NCBI RefSeq assembly: GCF_050003625.1
Contig: NC_134401.1
Coordinates: 91,490,852 to 91,554,851 of the forward strand
Source: Haematobia irritans
Lineage: Eukaryota > Arthropoda > Insecta > Diptera > Muscidae
Length of the DNA stretch: 64,000 nt
Direction: 5' to 3'
A model generated the notes under the pieces. The model worked only from the letters and a program-made list of their open reading frames with translations, was not told the origin of the DNA and ran no database searches. Positions 45,712 through 55,984 of the stretch are shown here, piece by piece. Every line of letters starts with the position of its first letter. Positions within the stretch are counted from its first letter, which is position 1. A program made the translations under genes and the position numbers.

Positions 45712-46995
45712 CCCTCCACAATAGGATGGGAATACCCCCCATTAACTTTGTCACTCCGTTTGTAACACATCGTCTCTAACAACGATGCAAAAATTAGTCC
45801 ATATCGGTCGATAATTAAATATATATAGCTCCCAATTAAACCGATTCCCAGATTTGGCTTCCAGAGCCCCTTGGAGAAGCAAATTTCATACGATTCGCTT
45901 TGAATTTGGTACGTGGTGTTTATATATGACCTCTAATATTCATGCAAAAATTGGTCAATTTCGGTTCGTAATTATATGTGGCCCCCATATAAACCGGTCC
46001 CCATATTTTGATTGCGGAGCCTCTTGGAGGTAAAAATTTTACCCGATTCGGTTAGAATTTTGTACCATGAGTTAGAATGGTCTCTCACAACCATGCACAA
46101 ATATGTCCACATCGGTCCATAATTATATATATCCGCAATGTAAACCGATCCCCAGATTTGGCTTTCGGAGCCTCTTGGAAAAGTAAATTTCATCCGATCA
46201 GGTTGAAATTCGGAACATTGTGTTAGTATTTAGTCTCCAAAAACCATGCAAAATTGGTCCATATCGGTTCATACACTGAAAAAAATATTGTCGTGAAGTC
46301 AAAGATTTCATGTCTTTAAAATACGAATGCAAATTTTGCTTAGCATAGAAGACGCATTTCTCTAGTATAAAGTTTTTTTCCTTGACCAAAGGTCGATAAA
46401 CTTTTCAATGAAGTCGTATTGTCCTTATAATTAAGTGATTTCACTTAAAAATGGGTATCATAACATGAAAGAAAAAATGTTTGGGCTAAGGTCAACTTGA
46501 CTTTAATAATTTAGAAAAAATCTTTAAATTTAATGAAATTGTCTTTAAATTTGTTGTCTTTTTGCATCTTTACTACAAAGCAAAAAATCGTTCAAATATA
46601 GGACATGTTTTTCAACACTTTATTTTAAAGACGTTTTTTACTTGAAACACAGCATAATTTCTACTAGAAGTCGGGTCTTAATTTGGAAAATAAAGTCGTC
46701 ATTAACTTGTTTTTAAAGGACTTTGATAGCATATGAAGAAAAAAAGCTGAAAAGGCGAAAAATTAAAATTTGTTTCCTAGAAGCAAGTACACAAAAGCCG
46801 ATTTTAAAGGAGAATTGTGTCTTAAAAGTATCCTTACTTGTATTCTACGCTTCTTTGGCTCGGAATCAATACCAAATTTTTTAAAGTAAAGACAAAATCT
46901 TTAGAATCGGGTATGCTTTTTTTCAGTGTAATTATATACAGCCCCATATAAACCGACCACCATATTTCACTTCTGGCTCTCTAATTACCGAACAA
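45712..46995 (-). mobile_element. DINE-like element A remnant, split by MITE J
   Basis: Minus-strand A: damaged 3' hairpin (CTCCACAATAGGATGGG, 45713), then units from about 45775, without the usual 3' unique region. MITE J (46274-46928) interrupts GGTTCATA / TAATTATATA, and about 65 bp more of the unit follows. Confidence 0.7.
46274..46928. mobile_element. MITE J, intact
   Basis: 655 bp, ends CACTGAAAAAAATATTG and GCTTTTTTTCAGTG, flanked by TA (46272-46273 and 46929-46930). The uninterrupted A-unit sequence (TTCATAATTATATATAG) shows a clean TA insertion. No open frame. Confidence 0.85.
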
Positions 46996-47244
46996 AAATT
47001 GGTTCATAAATTGTTTCTGTTACATAAAGTTTGTTTAATCGGCTCATGGGCGCTGAAAACGATGGTATATAAATACTCGTATAACTGTTTGACTGTTGAT
47101 GGCAATAACAGCTACGTAGCCCAGTGGATAGTGCGTTGGCTTACAAATTATATGGTCCGCGGTTCGATTCTCCGTCCAGGCGAAAGGTAAAATTGAAAAA
47201 ATTATAAAATCGGCCAATTTCTTCTACATTGTTTGTATTACAGA
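46996..47244 (+). mobile_element. MITE N / tRNA-like mobile sequence, left part
   Basis: GGCTCATGGGCGCTGAAAAC and the tRNA-like block 47111-47187 (GTAGCCCAGTGGATAGTGCG, GGTTCGATTCTCCG) match 41240-41460. It is cut at TGTATTACAGA by the D cluster and resumes with AAGGTGCTAGGAAC at 53139. Confidence 0.65.
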
Positions 47245-50200
47245 ACAAGTAAGTAAAGTAGAAAGTCGGGCGGGGCCGACTATATCATACCCTAAACCAC
47301 CCTTACTGAATTAGTAATCATAAGCATTTGTGGGGTAACATTGATGTAGGTCTGGGAGATAAACCGCAGTTCCATATTTAAGAAACTTAAGGGGTACAGC
47401 TTTATGGGTGCTTTGTCCCAATCTGACTATAGCTCATAGTTAGTGTTGCCAGGGAAAATGTTCAGTTTACCCGACAAGGACAAAAAAAGTTCCTTACTTT
47501 CCAATACATTCCCAAACAATTTTCCCAACAAATATTATCGTTAAATTATACATATTTTACAAAACAAAAATGGTTCTAAGTACTTTATTATCTTAAAACA
47601 GGAAAATGCATTGTCTATAACCTGGAAATTAAATTTGTATTACCACCACGGTTGTCACAGTTGGTAGAATTCTACCAAAACGAGTATTTTTTTTTTTTTG
47701 TTAAATCTCTATAGAAATAAAATTTTGGAAAAAGTTTCTATAAACAAATTTTTTTTGAGAAATTTTTGTATAGAAATAAAATTTTGATAATAAATTCTAT
47801 AGAAATAAAATGTTGAGAAAATTTATTATAGAAATAATATTTTGAAAAACAAAAAAAAAAAACTATAGAAATTTTGACAAAATTTTCTATAGAAATAAAA
47901 TGTTGAAAAAATTTTCTACAGGAATAAAGTTTTGACAAAAATTTCAATAGAAATATTTGTTTAGTAGATCTGTGGTAATCTTCAAATTTGTTTTAGATTT
48001 TTTTTTGGCACGAGTGGTAACTGTTGTTACCACACATTGTTAAAGATCAAGCCTTGCCGGCTTCTAATTTCCTCCTCTAGAGCCACCAAAATGTAAAAAT
48101 TATTACAAATTGTGTTGAGTAAAAATATCCCGAGATTGTGGCCTTAAGTCCTACAAGTCGCTAAACATTAGAAGAAAACAAGTATATACGGCCGTAAGTT
48201 CGGCCAGGCCGAATCTTATGTACCCTCCACCATGGATTGCGTAGGAACTTCTACTAAAGGCTGTCATCAACAATCGAATTACTTGGGTTGCAAGGTATCG
48301 TAAAACTTTTTAACACTGTCTTCTAAATTGTAAGTTAGCCCATACGGGGTATATATTAAACAAAAAAAGGCCGACGTATTTAACGTATATAATCTAGTTT
48401 GACAAAATTTTCTATAGAAATAAAAATTTGACAAAATTTTCTATAGAAATAAAAACTTGACAAAATTTTCTATAGAAATAAAATGTTGACAAAATTTTCT
48501 ATGGAAGTAAAATGTTGACAAAATTTTCTATAGCAATACAATTTTGACAAAAATGTCTATAGAAATAAAATGTTGACAAAATTTTGTATAGAAATGAAAT
48601 TTTGACAAAATTTTGTATAGAAATAAAATGTTGACAAAATTTTCTACAGAAATAAATTTTTTACAAAATTTTCTATAGAAATAAAATTTTGACAAACATT
48701 TCTATAGAAATAAACTTTTGACAAAACTTTCTATAGAAATGAAATTTTAACAAAACTTTCTATAGTAATAAAATTTGACAAAATTTTCTATGGAAATAAA
48801 GTTTTGGTAGATTACAAAATTTTCTATAGAAATAAAATTTTGACAAAATTTTCTATGGAAATAAAATTTTGACAAACATTTGTATAGAAATAAACTTTTG
48901 ACAAAACTTTCTATAGAAATGAAATTTTGACAAAACTTTCTATAGTAATAAAATTTGACAAAATTTTCTATGGAAATAAAGTTTTGGTAGATTATTTTTG
49001 GCGATATGGACCAATTTTTGTGTAATAAGTCATCGGCTATATATAACTAAAGACCGATATGGACCAATTTTTACATGGCTGTTAGAGGCCATATATTGAC
49101 AAAATGTACCAAATTTCAACCGTATCGGATGACTTTTGCTCCTCCAAGAGGTTCCGGACGTCAAATCTGGGGACGGTTTATATGGGAACTATATATAATA
49201 ATGGACCGATATGGACCAATTTTTGCATGTTTTTAGAGACCATATACTAACGCCATGTACCAAATTTCAACTGGATCGGATGAATTTTGCTCTTCCAAGA
49301 GGCTCCGGAGGTCAAATCTGGGGATCGGTTTATATGGGGGCTATATATAATTATGGACCGATGTGGACCAATTTTTGCATGGTTATTAGAGGCCGTAAAC
49401 TAACATCAGGTACCAAATTTCAACCGGATCGGATGAATTTTGCCCCTCCAAGAGGCTCCGGAGGTCAAATCTGGGGATCGGTTTATATGGGGGCTATATA
49501 TAATTATGGACCGATATGGACCAATTTTTGCATGGTTGTTAAAAACCGTATACTAAGACCACGTACTAAATTTCAACCGGATCGGATGAATTTTGCTCCT
49601 CCAAGAGGCTCCGGTGGTCAAATCTGGGGATCGGTTTATATGGGGGCTATATATAATTATGGACCGATATGGACCAATTTTTGCATGGTTATTAGAGGCC
49701 GTATACTAACATCTTGTACCAAATTTCAACCGGATCGGATGAATTTTGCTCCTCCAAAAGTCTCCGGAGGTCAAATCTGGGGATCGGTTTATATGGGAGC
49801 TATATATAATTATGGACCGATATGGACCAATTTTTGCATGGTTGTTAGAGACCGTATACTAAGACCACGTACCAAAATTCAACCGGATCGGATGAATTTT
49901 GCTGCTCCGGGAGGCTCTCCAAGCCAAATTTGGGGATCGGTTTATATGGGGGCTATACGTAAACGTGGTCCGATATGGCCCATTTTCAATACCATCCGAC
50001 CTACATCAATAACAACTACTTGTGCCAAGTTTCAAGTCGATAGCTTGTTTCGTTCGGAAGTTAGCGTGATTTCCACAGACGGACGGACAGCCGGACAGAC
50101 GGACAGACGGACGGACGGACAGACGGACAGACGGACGGACGGACGGACATGCTTAGATCGACTCAGAATTTCACCACGACCCAGAATATATATACTTTAT

Positions 50201-50383
50201 GGGGTCTTAGAGCAATATTTCGATGTGTTACAAACGGAATGACAAAGTTAATATACCCCCATCCTATGGTGGAGGGTATAAAAAACTACATATAGGTAAT
50301 TTCCCCTACTTCTTGCAACACTGGCTGTAGTTAATATTGCACCTACGTGGTTAATATGCCACTAATATTGAGCCCATTATTAA
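47245..50383 (+). mobile_element. DINE-like element D1, split by an A element
   Basis: 5' ACAAGTAAGTAAAGTAGAAA, hairpin AGTCGGGCGGGGCCGACT, subterminal repeat ATACCCTAAACCAC, leader, F-border palindrome near 47660 with a 29-bp array (47700-47960), and a GTGGTAACTG border. It is interrupted at 48177 by a complete A and resumes 50284-50383 (CTACATATAGGTAATTTCCC), where D2 begins. The uninterrupted form is at 51920-52015. Confidence 0.8.
48178..50283 (+). mobile_element. DINE-like element A1, best-preserved full-length copy
   Basis: 2.1 kb. 5' ACAAGTATATACGGCCGTAA, subterminal TACCCTCCACCAT, leader, 29-bp array (48395-48990) with a duplicated block ending GTTTTGGTAGATTA, and 153-bp units (TATATGGG at 49331, 49484, 49637, 49790: exactly 153 each). 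It then has the A 3' region, a long (GACG/GACA)n tract (50078-50150), and hairpin CCATCCTATGGTGGAGGG. The 343-codon frame at 49211-50242 follows from the multiple-of-three period and low stop content, not from a recognisable protein. Confidence 0.9.
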
Positions 50384-50963
50384 ACAAGTAAGTAAAGTAG
50401 AAAGTCGGGCGGGGCCGACTATATCATATACTAAACCACCCTTACTGAATTTGTAAACATAAGCATTTGTGTGGTAACATTGATATAGGTCTGGGAGATA
50501 AACCGCAGTTGCATATTTAAGAAAATTAGGGGGTACATGTCTATGGGTGCTTAGTGTCAATCTGACTATTGCTCATAGTCAATGTTGCCAGGGAAAATGT
50601 CCGGTTTACCGAATATTTTCCCTACTTTCCCATACATTCCCAAACAATTTCCCTACTATATTTTTCGTTAAATTTAAAAAATTTTACAAAACAAAAATGA
50701 TTCTAAGTACTTTATTATCTTAAAACATGAATATGCAATGTATATAACTTAGAATATAAATTTGTATTACCACCACGGTTAGTAATCTTTTTGTTAAATC
50801 TCTATAAAAATAAAATTTGGAAAAAGTTTCTATAAACAAATTTTTGTGAGAAATTTTTCTATAGAAATAAAATTTTGACAATAAATTCTATAGAAATAAA
50901 ATTTTGAGAAAAAATTCCACAGAAATAAAATTTTGAGAAAATTTTTTATAGAAATAATATTTA
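50384..50963 (+). mobile_element. DINE-like element D2, 5' part
   Basis: Second ACAAGTAAGTAAAGTAGAAA start with hairpin and ATACTAAACCAC subterminal repeat (one deletion), leader, and 29-bp repeats to 50963, where D3 starts. It lies inside D1 after GAGCCCATTATTA. Confidence 0.8.
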
Positions 50964-53138
50964 ACAAGTAAGTAAAGTAGAAAGTCGGGCGGGGCCGACT
51001 ATATCATACCCTAAACCACCCTTACTGAATTGGTAATCATAAGCATTTGTGGGGTAACATTGATATAGGTCTGGGAGATAAACCGCAGTTGCATATTTAA
51101 GAAACTTAAGGGGTACATGTTTATGGGTGCTTTGTCTCAATCTATATAGTTATAGTTCATAGCCAGTTTTGCCAGGCAAAATGTTTGGTTTACCCTACAA
51201 GGACAAAAAAAGTTCCCTACTTTCCCATACATTCCCAAACAATTTTCCCTACAATATTTTCGTTAAATTTAAACAAATTTTACAAAACAAAATGGTTCTA
51301 AGTACTTTATTATCTTAAAACATGCAAATGCAACGTATATAATCTAGAACATAATTTTGTATTACCACCACGGTTGCCCCAGTTGGTAGAATTCTACCAA
51401 AAATAGTATTTTGTTGTTAAATCCCTATAGAAATAAAATTTTGGGAAAAGTTTCTATAAACAATTTTTTTTTTGAGAAATTTTCCTATAGAAATAATTAT
51501 TTTGATAATAAATTCTATAGAAATAAAATTTTGAGAAAAAATTCCATAGAAATAAAATTTTGAGAAAATTTTTTATAGAAAAAATATTTTGAAAAAAAAT
51601 TTCTATAGAAGTACAATTCTGACAAATTTTTCTATACAAATAAAATATTGACAAAATTTTCTACATGAATAAAGTTTTGACAAAATTTTCTATAGAAATC
51701 TTTGTTTGGTAGATTTGTGGTAATTTGTGGTAATCTTTAAATTCTGTTAGATTTTTTTTGGCACGAGTGGTAACTATTTTACCACACATTGTTAAAGATC
51801 AAGCCTTGCCGGCTTCAAATTTCCTCCTCTAGAAGCACCAAAGTTTAAAAATTATTACAAATTGTGTGTTGGTGAAAATGTCCCTACTTTGTGGCCCTAC
51901 GTCCCTACAAGACTCTAAATATTAGAAAAAAACCTACATATAGGAAATTTCCCCTACACTGGCTGTAGTTGATATTGCACCTACGTGGTTAGTATGCCAC
52001 TAATATTGAGCCTATTATTACAAAAATGAGAAAATCGTTCAATTAGTGTGAGTAATACATCCAAATTTGTAAAAATCGAGCAATATTCTTATGTAAGAGC
52101 TACAAATACGTATAAGTACGAACGGCTAGTACATCAAAATTTCAAATTTGAGTAAAATTGGTTAATAAATAAGAGTACTATGGCCAAATTTGGGAAAATC
52201 GAGCGATGCATATATATGGAAGCTATATCTAAATCTGAACCAATTTGCATAATATTTTGCGAGTTTGATTAATACCACAAAAGGTTACCTTGTGCAAGAT
52301 TTGAGTAAGATCTGTTAAGAAATGAGGCCTGTATGGTCAAACATAAGGTTGTTAGGGGCGAATTTTTCAAAATCGGGTGATACATATATGGGAGCTATAT
52401 CTATATCTGAACCGATTTCGATGAAATTTTGCACATATAGTAGTACTATAGAGGACTGGATCTAGCCAACTTTTAGTAAGATCGGTTAATAAATAAGGGT
52501 TCTATAGCCTAATTTGGGAAAATCGGGCTATACATATATATGGGAGCTATATGTAAATCTGAACCGATTTCGATGATTTTTGGCACATATAGTGAGTGCC
52601 ATAGAAGACTACATTTACCCAAATTTGAGTAAGATCGGTTGATAAATAAGGGTTTTATGGCAAAATTTAGAAAAATCGGGCGGTACATATATATGAGAGC
52701 TATACCTAAATCTGAACCGATTTGGAAGAAATTTTGCAGACTTGAAGGGCGATGGAAAAGATTACCTTTTGCCAAATTTGGTGACGATCCGTTTGAGAAA
52801 AAGCGCAACGTGACCCCATTTGTCGAAATCGGGCGATACATATATATGGGAGCTATATCTAAATTTGATCCGATTTCTTATAAATTCAATAGCGTTCGTC
52901 ATTGTGCCCAAAAAACTCATCAAAATCGGTTAATAATTGCAACCGGAATCCTGTGAACAACAAATACATGGACAGACGGACGGACGGACGGACACCAAGC
53001 GCTAGATCGACTCAGGAGGTGATTCTGAGTCGATCGGTATATATTTTATAGGGTCTAAAATCAATATTTCTGGTAGGCACATTTTTTGGCCGATCAAACT
53101 TATTATACCCTGACCACTATGTGGTTTAGGGTATAAAA
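50964..53138 (+). mobile_element. DINE-like element D3, full length
   Basis: 5' terminus, hairpin, subterminal ATACCCTAAACCAC, F-border palindrome near 51383, 29-bp array (51420-51720), middle region, and four units (GGGAGC-type starts at 52390, 52542, 52695, 52848: spacing 152, 153, 153). (GACG)n lies at 52974-52993 and the 3' hairpin CCCTGACCACTATGTGGTTT at 53108-53132. Its 5' and 3' subterminal repeats are a perfect 14-bp inverted pair. Confidence 0.85.
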
Positions 53139-53152
53139 AGGTGCTAGGAACT

Positions 53153-53300
53153 AGAGGTGTGCGCGTGACTGAAAATTCACTCACACTCACGCACATTCAC
53201 GAAGCAAAATGTTTATTCAACCAATACCACTCACGCACATTCACGAAATTAAAACCAGAACTCACGCACGAACAGCTTTTAAAGACTCACGCAAAAAGTG
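53153..53300 (+). mobile_element. hAT-like element L, left part
   Basis: TAGAGGTGTGCGCGTGACTG and repeated CTCACGCACATTCACGA segments match 34549-34700. The right end is missing. Confidence 0.6.
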
Positions 53301-53935
53301 TATATGTTAGTTTTCTTCCAAGCAAACTTCTTCACAGCGAAAAGCAAATGGGAAACGATATTTCGAAATCCTGTAAACACCCCCTTCTCCATATTCCATT
53401 TAATGATAATCTTAAAGGCGAGTTTAGATCCTTTTCCAAAACAAGTCCGTTAAACAACACAATTAAAAGTGATAATCCTATGATTCACTTTTAATAAAGC
53501 AACATTTTTTTCATTCCGCCCTTGTATACACATTCGTGCATGCCAATGCATCTGCAATTACATAAGAAGAGAGACATCATCAACATACTTGCCGACATTC
53601 TCACGAGTATGCCCCGGCAACATTCTCCACTCTACAGTTCAGTGACTATCATCATTGACTTCTATATGATTTATAGGCACGAGCAACAACAACTGAGTAA
53701 GTGAACGATATCACTGTGTAGAACATCATCAGCCACACCGGGTATTGTCTCGGGAGGATACCGTAGGCGTTTGTCACCGAAAAATACACACACACACAAA
53801 CAATAAAGAAATACAAAACACGTGTCAAACACGGGCTGTGTAGTGTAAGATTTTTATATGAAAATGTGAATGTATGTGTTTCACAGTGTGTTTCAGGGGG
53901 TTATAAAAAGAAACTGAAACAAGTACACTGAAAAA
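53301..53935 (+). other. Coding-like stretch with splice-donor consensus
   Basis: Not repeat-derived. The frame 53280-53494 reads SEKQMGNDISKSC and NDNLKGEFRSFSKTSPLNN before a stop. The frame 53522-53704 reads LHKKRDIINILADILTSMPR, then QHSPLYSSV and IDFYMIYRHEQQQL, and runs into CTGA|GTAAGT (about 53694-53703), a perfect 5' splice-site core. Third codon positions are richer in G/C than surrounding DNA. I recognise no family. It could be a host exon or an eroded one. Confidence 0.3.
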
Positions 53936-54550
53936 AAAAACATTACCGGTTCCAAAGATTGTGTCTCTACACTAATGATTTTGGTATTGATTATGAGCCA
54001 ATGAAGCGAAGGATTGAAGTAAGGACACATTTAAGACACAATTCTCTTTTAAATTTGAGGTTTGTGTACTTCATTCTGGGAAACAAATTTTAACTTATTC
54101 GTTTTTTTCAGCTTTTTTCTTCATGTGCTATCAAAGGTTCTTTAAAAACGTGTTAACGACAATTTAAATTTCCATATTCGGAATCGACTTCAGGTAGCAA
54201 TTCTTATTTGTTTCAAGTACAAAACGTCTTTAAAAGAAAGTATTGAAAGAATCTCCTATTTTCAATCGCATTTTTGCTTTGTAGTTAAGGTACAAAAAGT
54301 CAACAAATTTTAAGACGATTTCATTAATTTTGAAGAATTTTTCAGAATTATTAAAGTTACGTTGACGTTAGTCAAGCAAAATTTTCTTTCATATAACTAT
54401 AAGAATAAAAAGACTTCCTTGAAAAGCTTATCGACTTTTGGACATGGGAAAAACTTTATGTCAGAGAAATGAGTCTTCTATGCTAAGCAAACCTCGCAAT
54501 CGTGTTTTAAGAAGATGAAATCTTTGGCCTCATGACAATATTTTTTCAGC
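53936..54550. mobile_element. MITE J, copy
   Basis: CACTGAAAAAAAAAACATTA to ATTTTTTCAG, aligned over its whole length with 23866-24513. TA precedes it (53934-53935). The left neighbour, AACTGAAACAAGTA, resembles a DINE 5' terminus. Confidence 0.75.
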
Positions 54551-54565
54551 AATTCCATTATACAA

Positions 54566-55984
54566 ACAAGTAAGTAAAGTCTAAAGTCGGGCGGGGCCGA
54601 CTGTATTATACTCTTCACCACTATGTAGACCAACATTTGTGTTACCATCTCAACTACTTCAAATTTGCTGGGAGCTATATAAAGATTTGCATTTCCAGAT
54701 ACAAATAATTATAATGGAGACATTTTTTTGTACTTCTATAAAATCTCTAGAATTAAAATTGAAATCGGCTAACGCCCTGGAATGAAACACAATGTTAATA
54801 TAAAATAAAAAGATATGCGAAATATGAAGCGAGAGAAATTTGAATGCATTTGTAGAAAAGAGCATTTATGATTTACCAGGCGATACTTATGTAATCGAGA
54901 TATAGGACAATTTGAGTAACATTTACAATTTTTGCTACTCAGCAGTGACGATTTTACAAGGATATTGGTTAGATCTTGCCAAGATATGTGGTCAAGTGTG
55001 GGCTGTGATATATTATTTGGTCAAGTCGGGCGACTAGGAGGAAACTATTCAGTCAATTGGAGGAAAATCCCATTGAAAATGGGTCTAAAATATATAGTCT
55101 ACCATATTTTCTCAACTCTGGTGTACATATATATGGGAGCTATATATAATCTGAACCGATTTTGACGAAATTTGACATGCTATCTCTGCTAAATTTCACG
55201 TAAATGGAAGAATAGCTCTGACCCCCGTGGTCATTTGAGTGTAAATCTGGCGAAAGATATATATGGGAGCTATATCTAAATCTTAACCGATTTCAACCAA
55301 ATTTGGTACATTTACCGATACTATTAAACGTACTCCTTGTGCAAAATTTGAACTAAATCACGGCAAAACTCTAGTTTTTGAGGCCATAAAAGTGCAAATC
55401 GGACGAAAGATATATATGGGAGCTATATCTAAACCTTAACCGATTTAGCTGATATTTTGCAAGTTTTTCGAGACTTATAAAATATTCGGATGTACTGAAT
55501 TTGAAGAACATCGTTTGATAAACACGCAAATTATGACCAGATCGGGGATAAATATATATGGCAGTTATATCTAAATCTGAACCGATTTTTTTTCCAAAAT
55601 CAATAGCGATTGTCTTTGCCCCAAAAAACGATCCTATGCCAAATTTGAGGACGATCGGACTGAAACTGCGACCTGTACTTTGCGCACAAAAATACATGAA
55701 CAGACAGACAGACGGACAGACAGACAGACAGACAGGCAGACGGACATCGCTAAATCGACTCCGAATTTAATTCTAAGACGATCGGTATACTAAACGATGG
55801 GTCTCAGACTTTTCCTTCTTGGCGTTACATACAAATACACAAACTTATTATACCCAGCTGATGGCCTTAGCAGCCAATGCTACTTTTCCCTTTTTCTTTT
55901 TTATCATACATTTACTGTATGACTAAAATAAACAATAAATAAATAAATATTATACCCTGTACCACAATAATGGTGAAGGGTATA
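54566..55984 (+). mobile_element. DINE-like element E, full length
   Basis: 5' ACAAGTAAGTAAAGTCTAAA, hairpin AGTCGGGCGGGGCCGACT, subterminal ATACTCTTCACCAC, and B-type units (GGGAGCTATATCTAAATC). A long (GACA/GACG)n tract is at 55700-55744. The 3' hairpin ACCCTGTACCACAATAATGG (55953-55980) is split by a LINE-tail insertion. Closest to family B but with a distinct leader. Confidence 0.8.
55856..55947 (+). mobile_element. LINE 3' tail with target duplication
   Basis: A 92-bp insert AGCTGATGGCCTTAGCAGCC... ending (TAAA)n, flanked by a perfect 10-bp repeat TATTATACCC (55846-55855 and 55948-55957). The same tail occurs at 17465-17562, so at least one LINE family with this 3' end has been active in trans. 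Confidence 0.8.
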
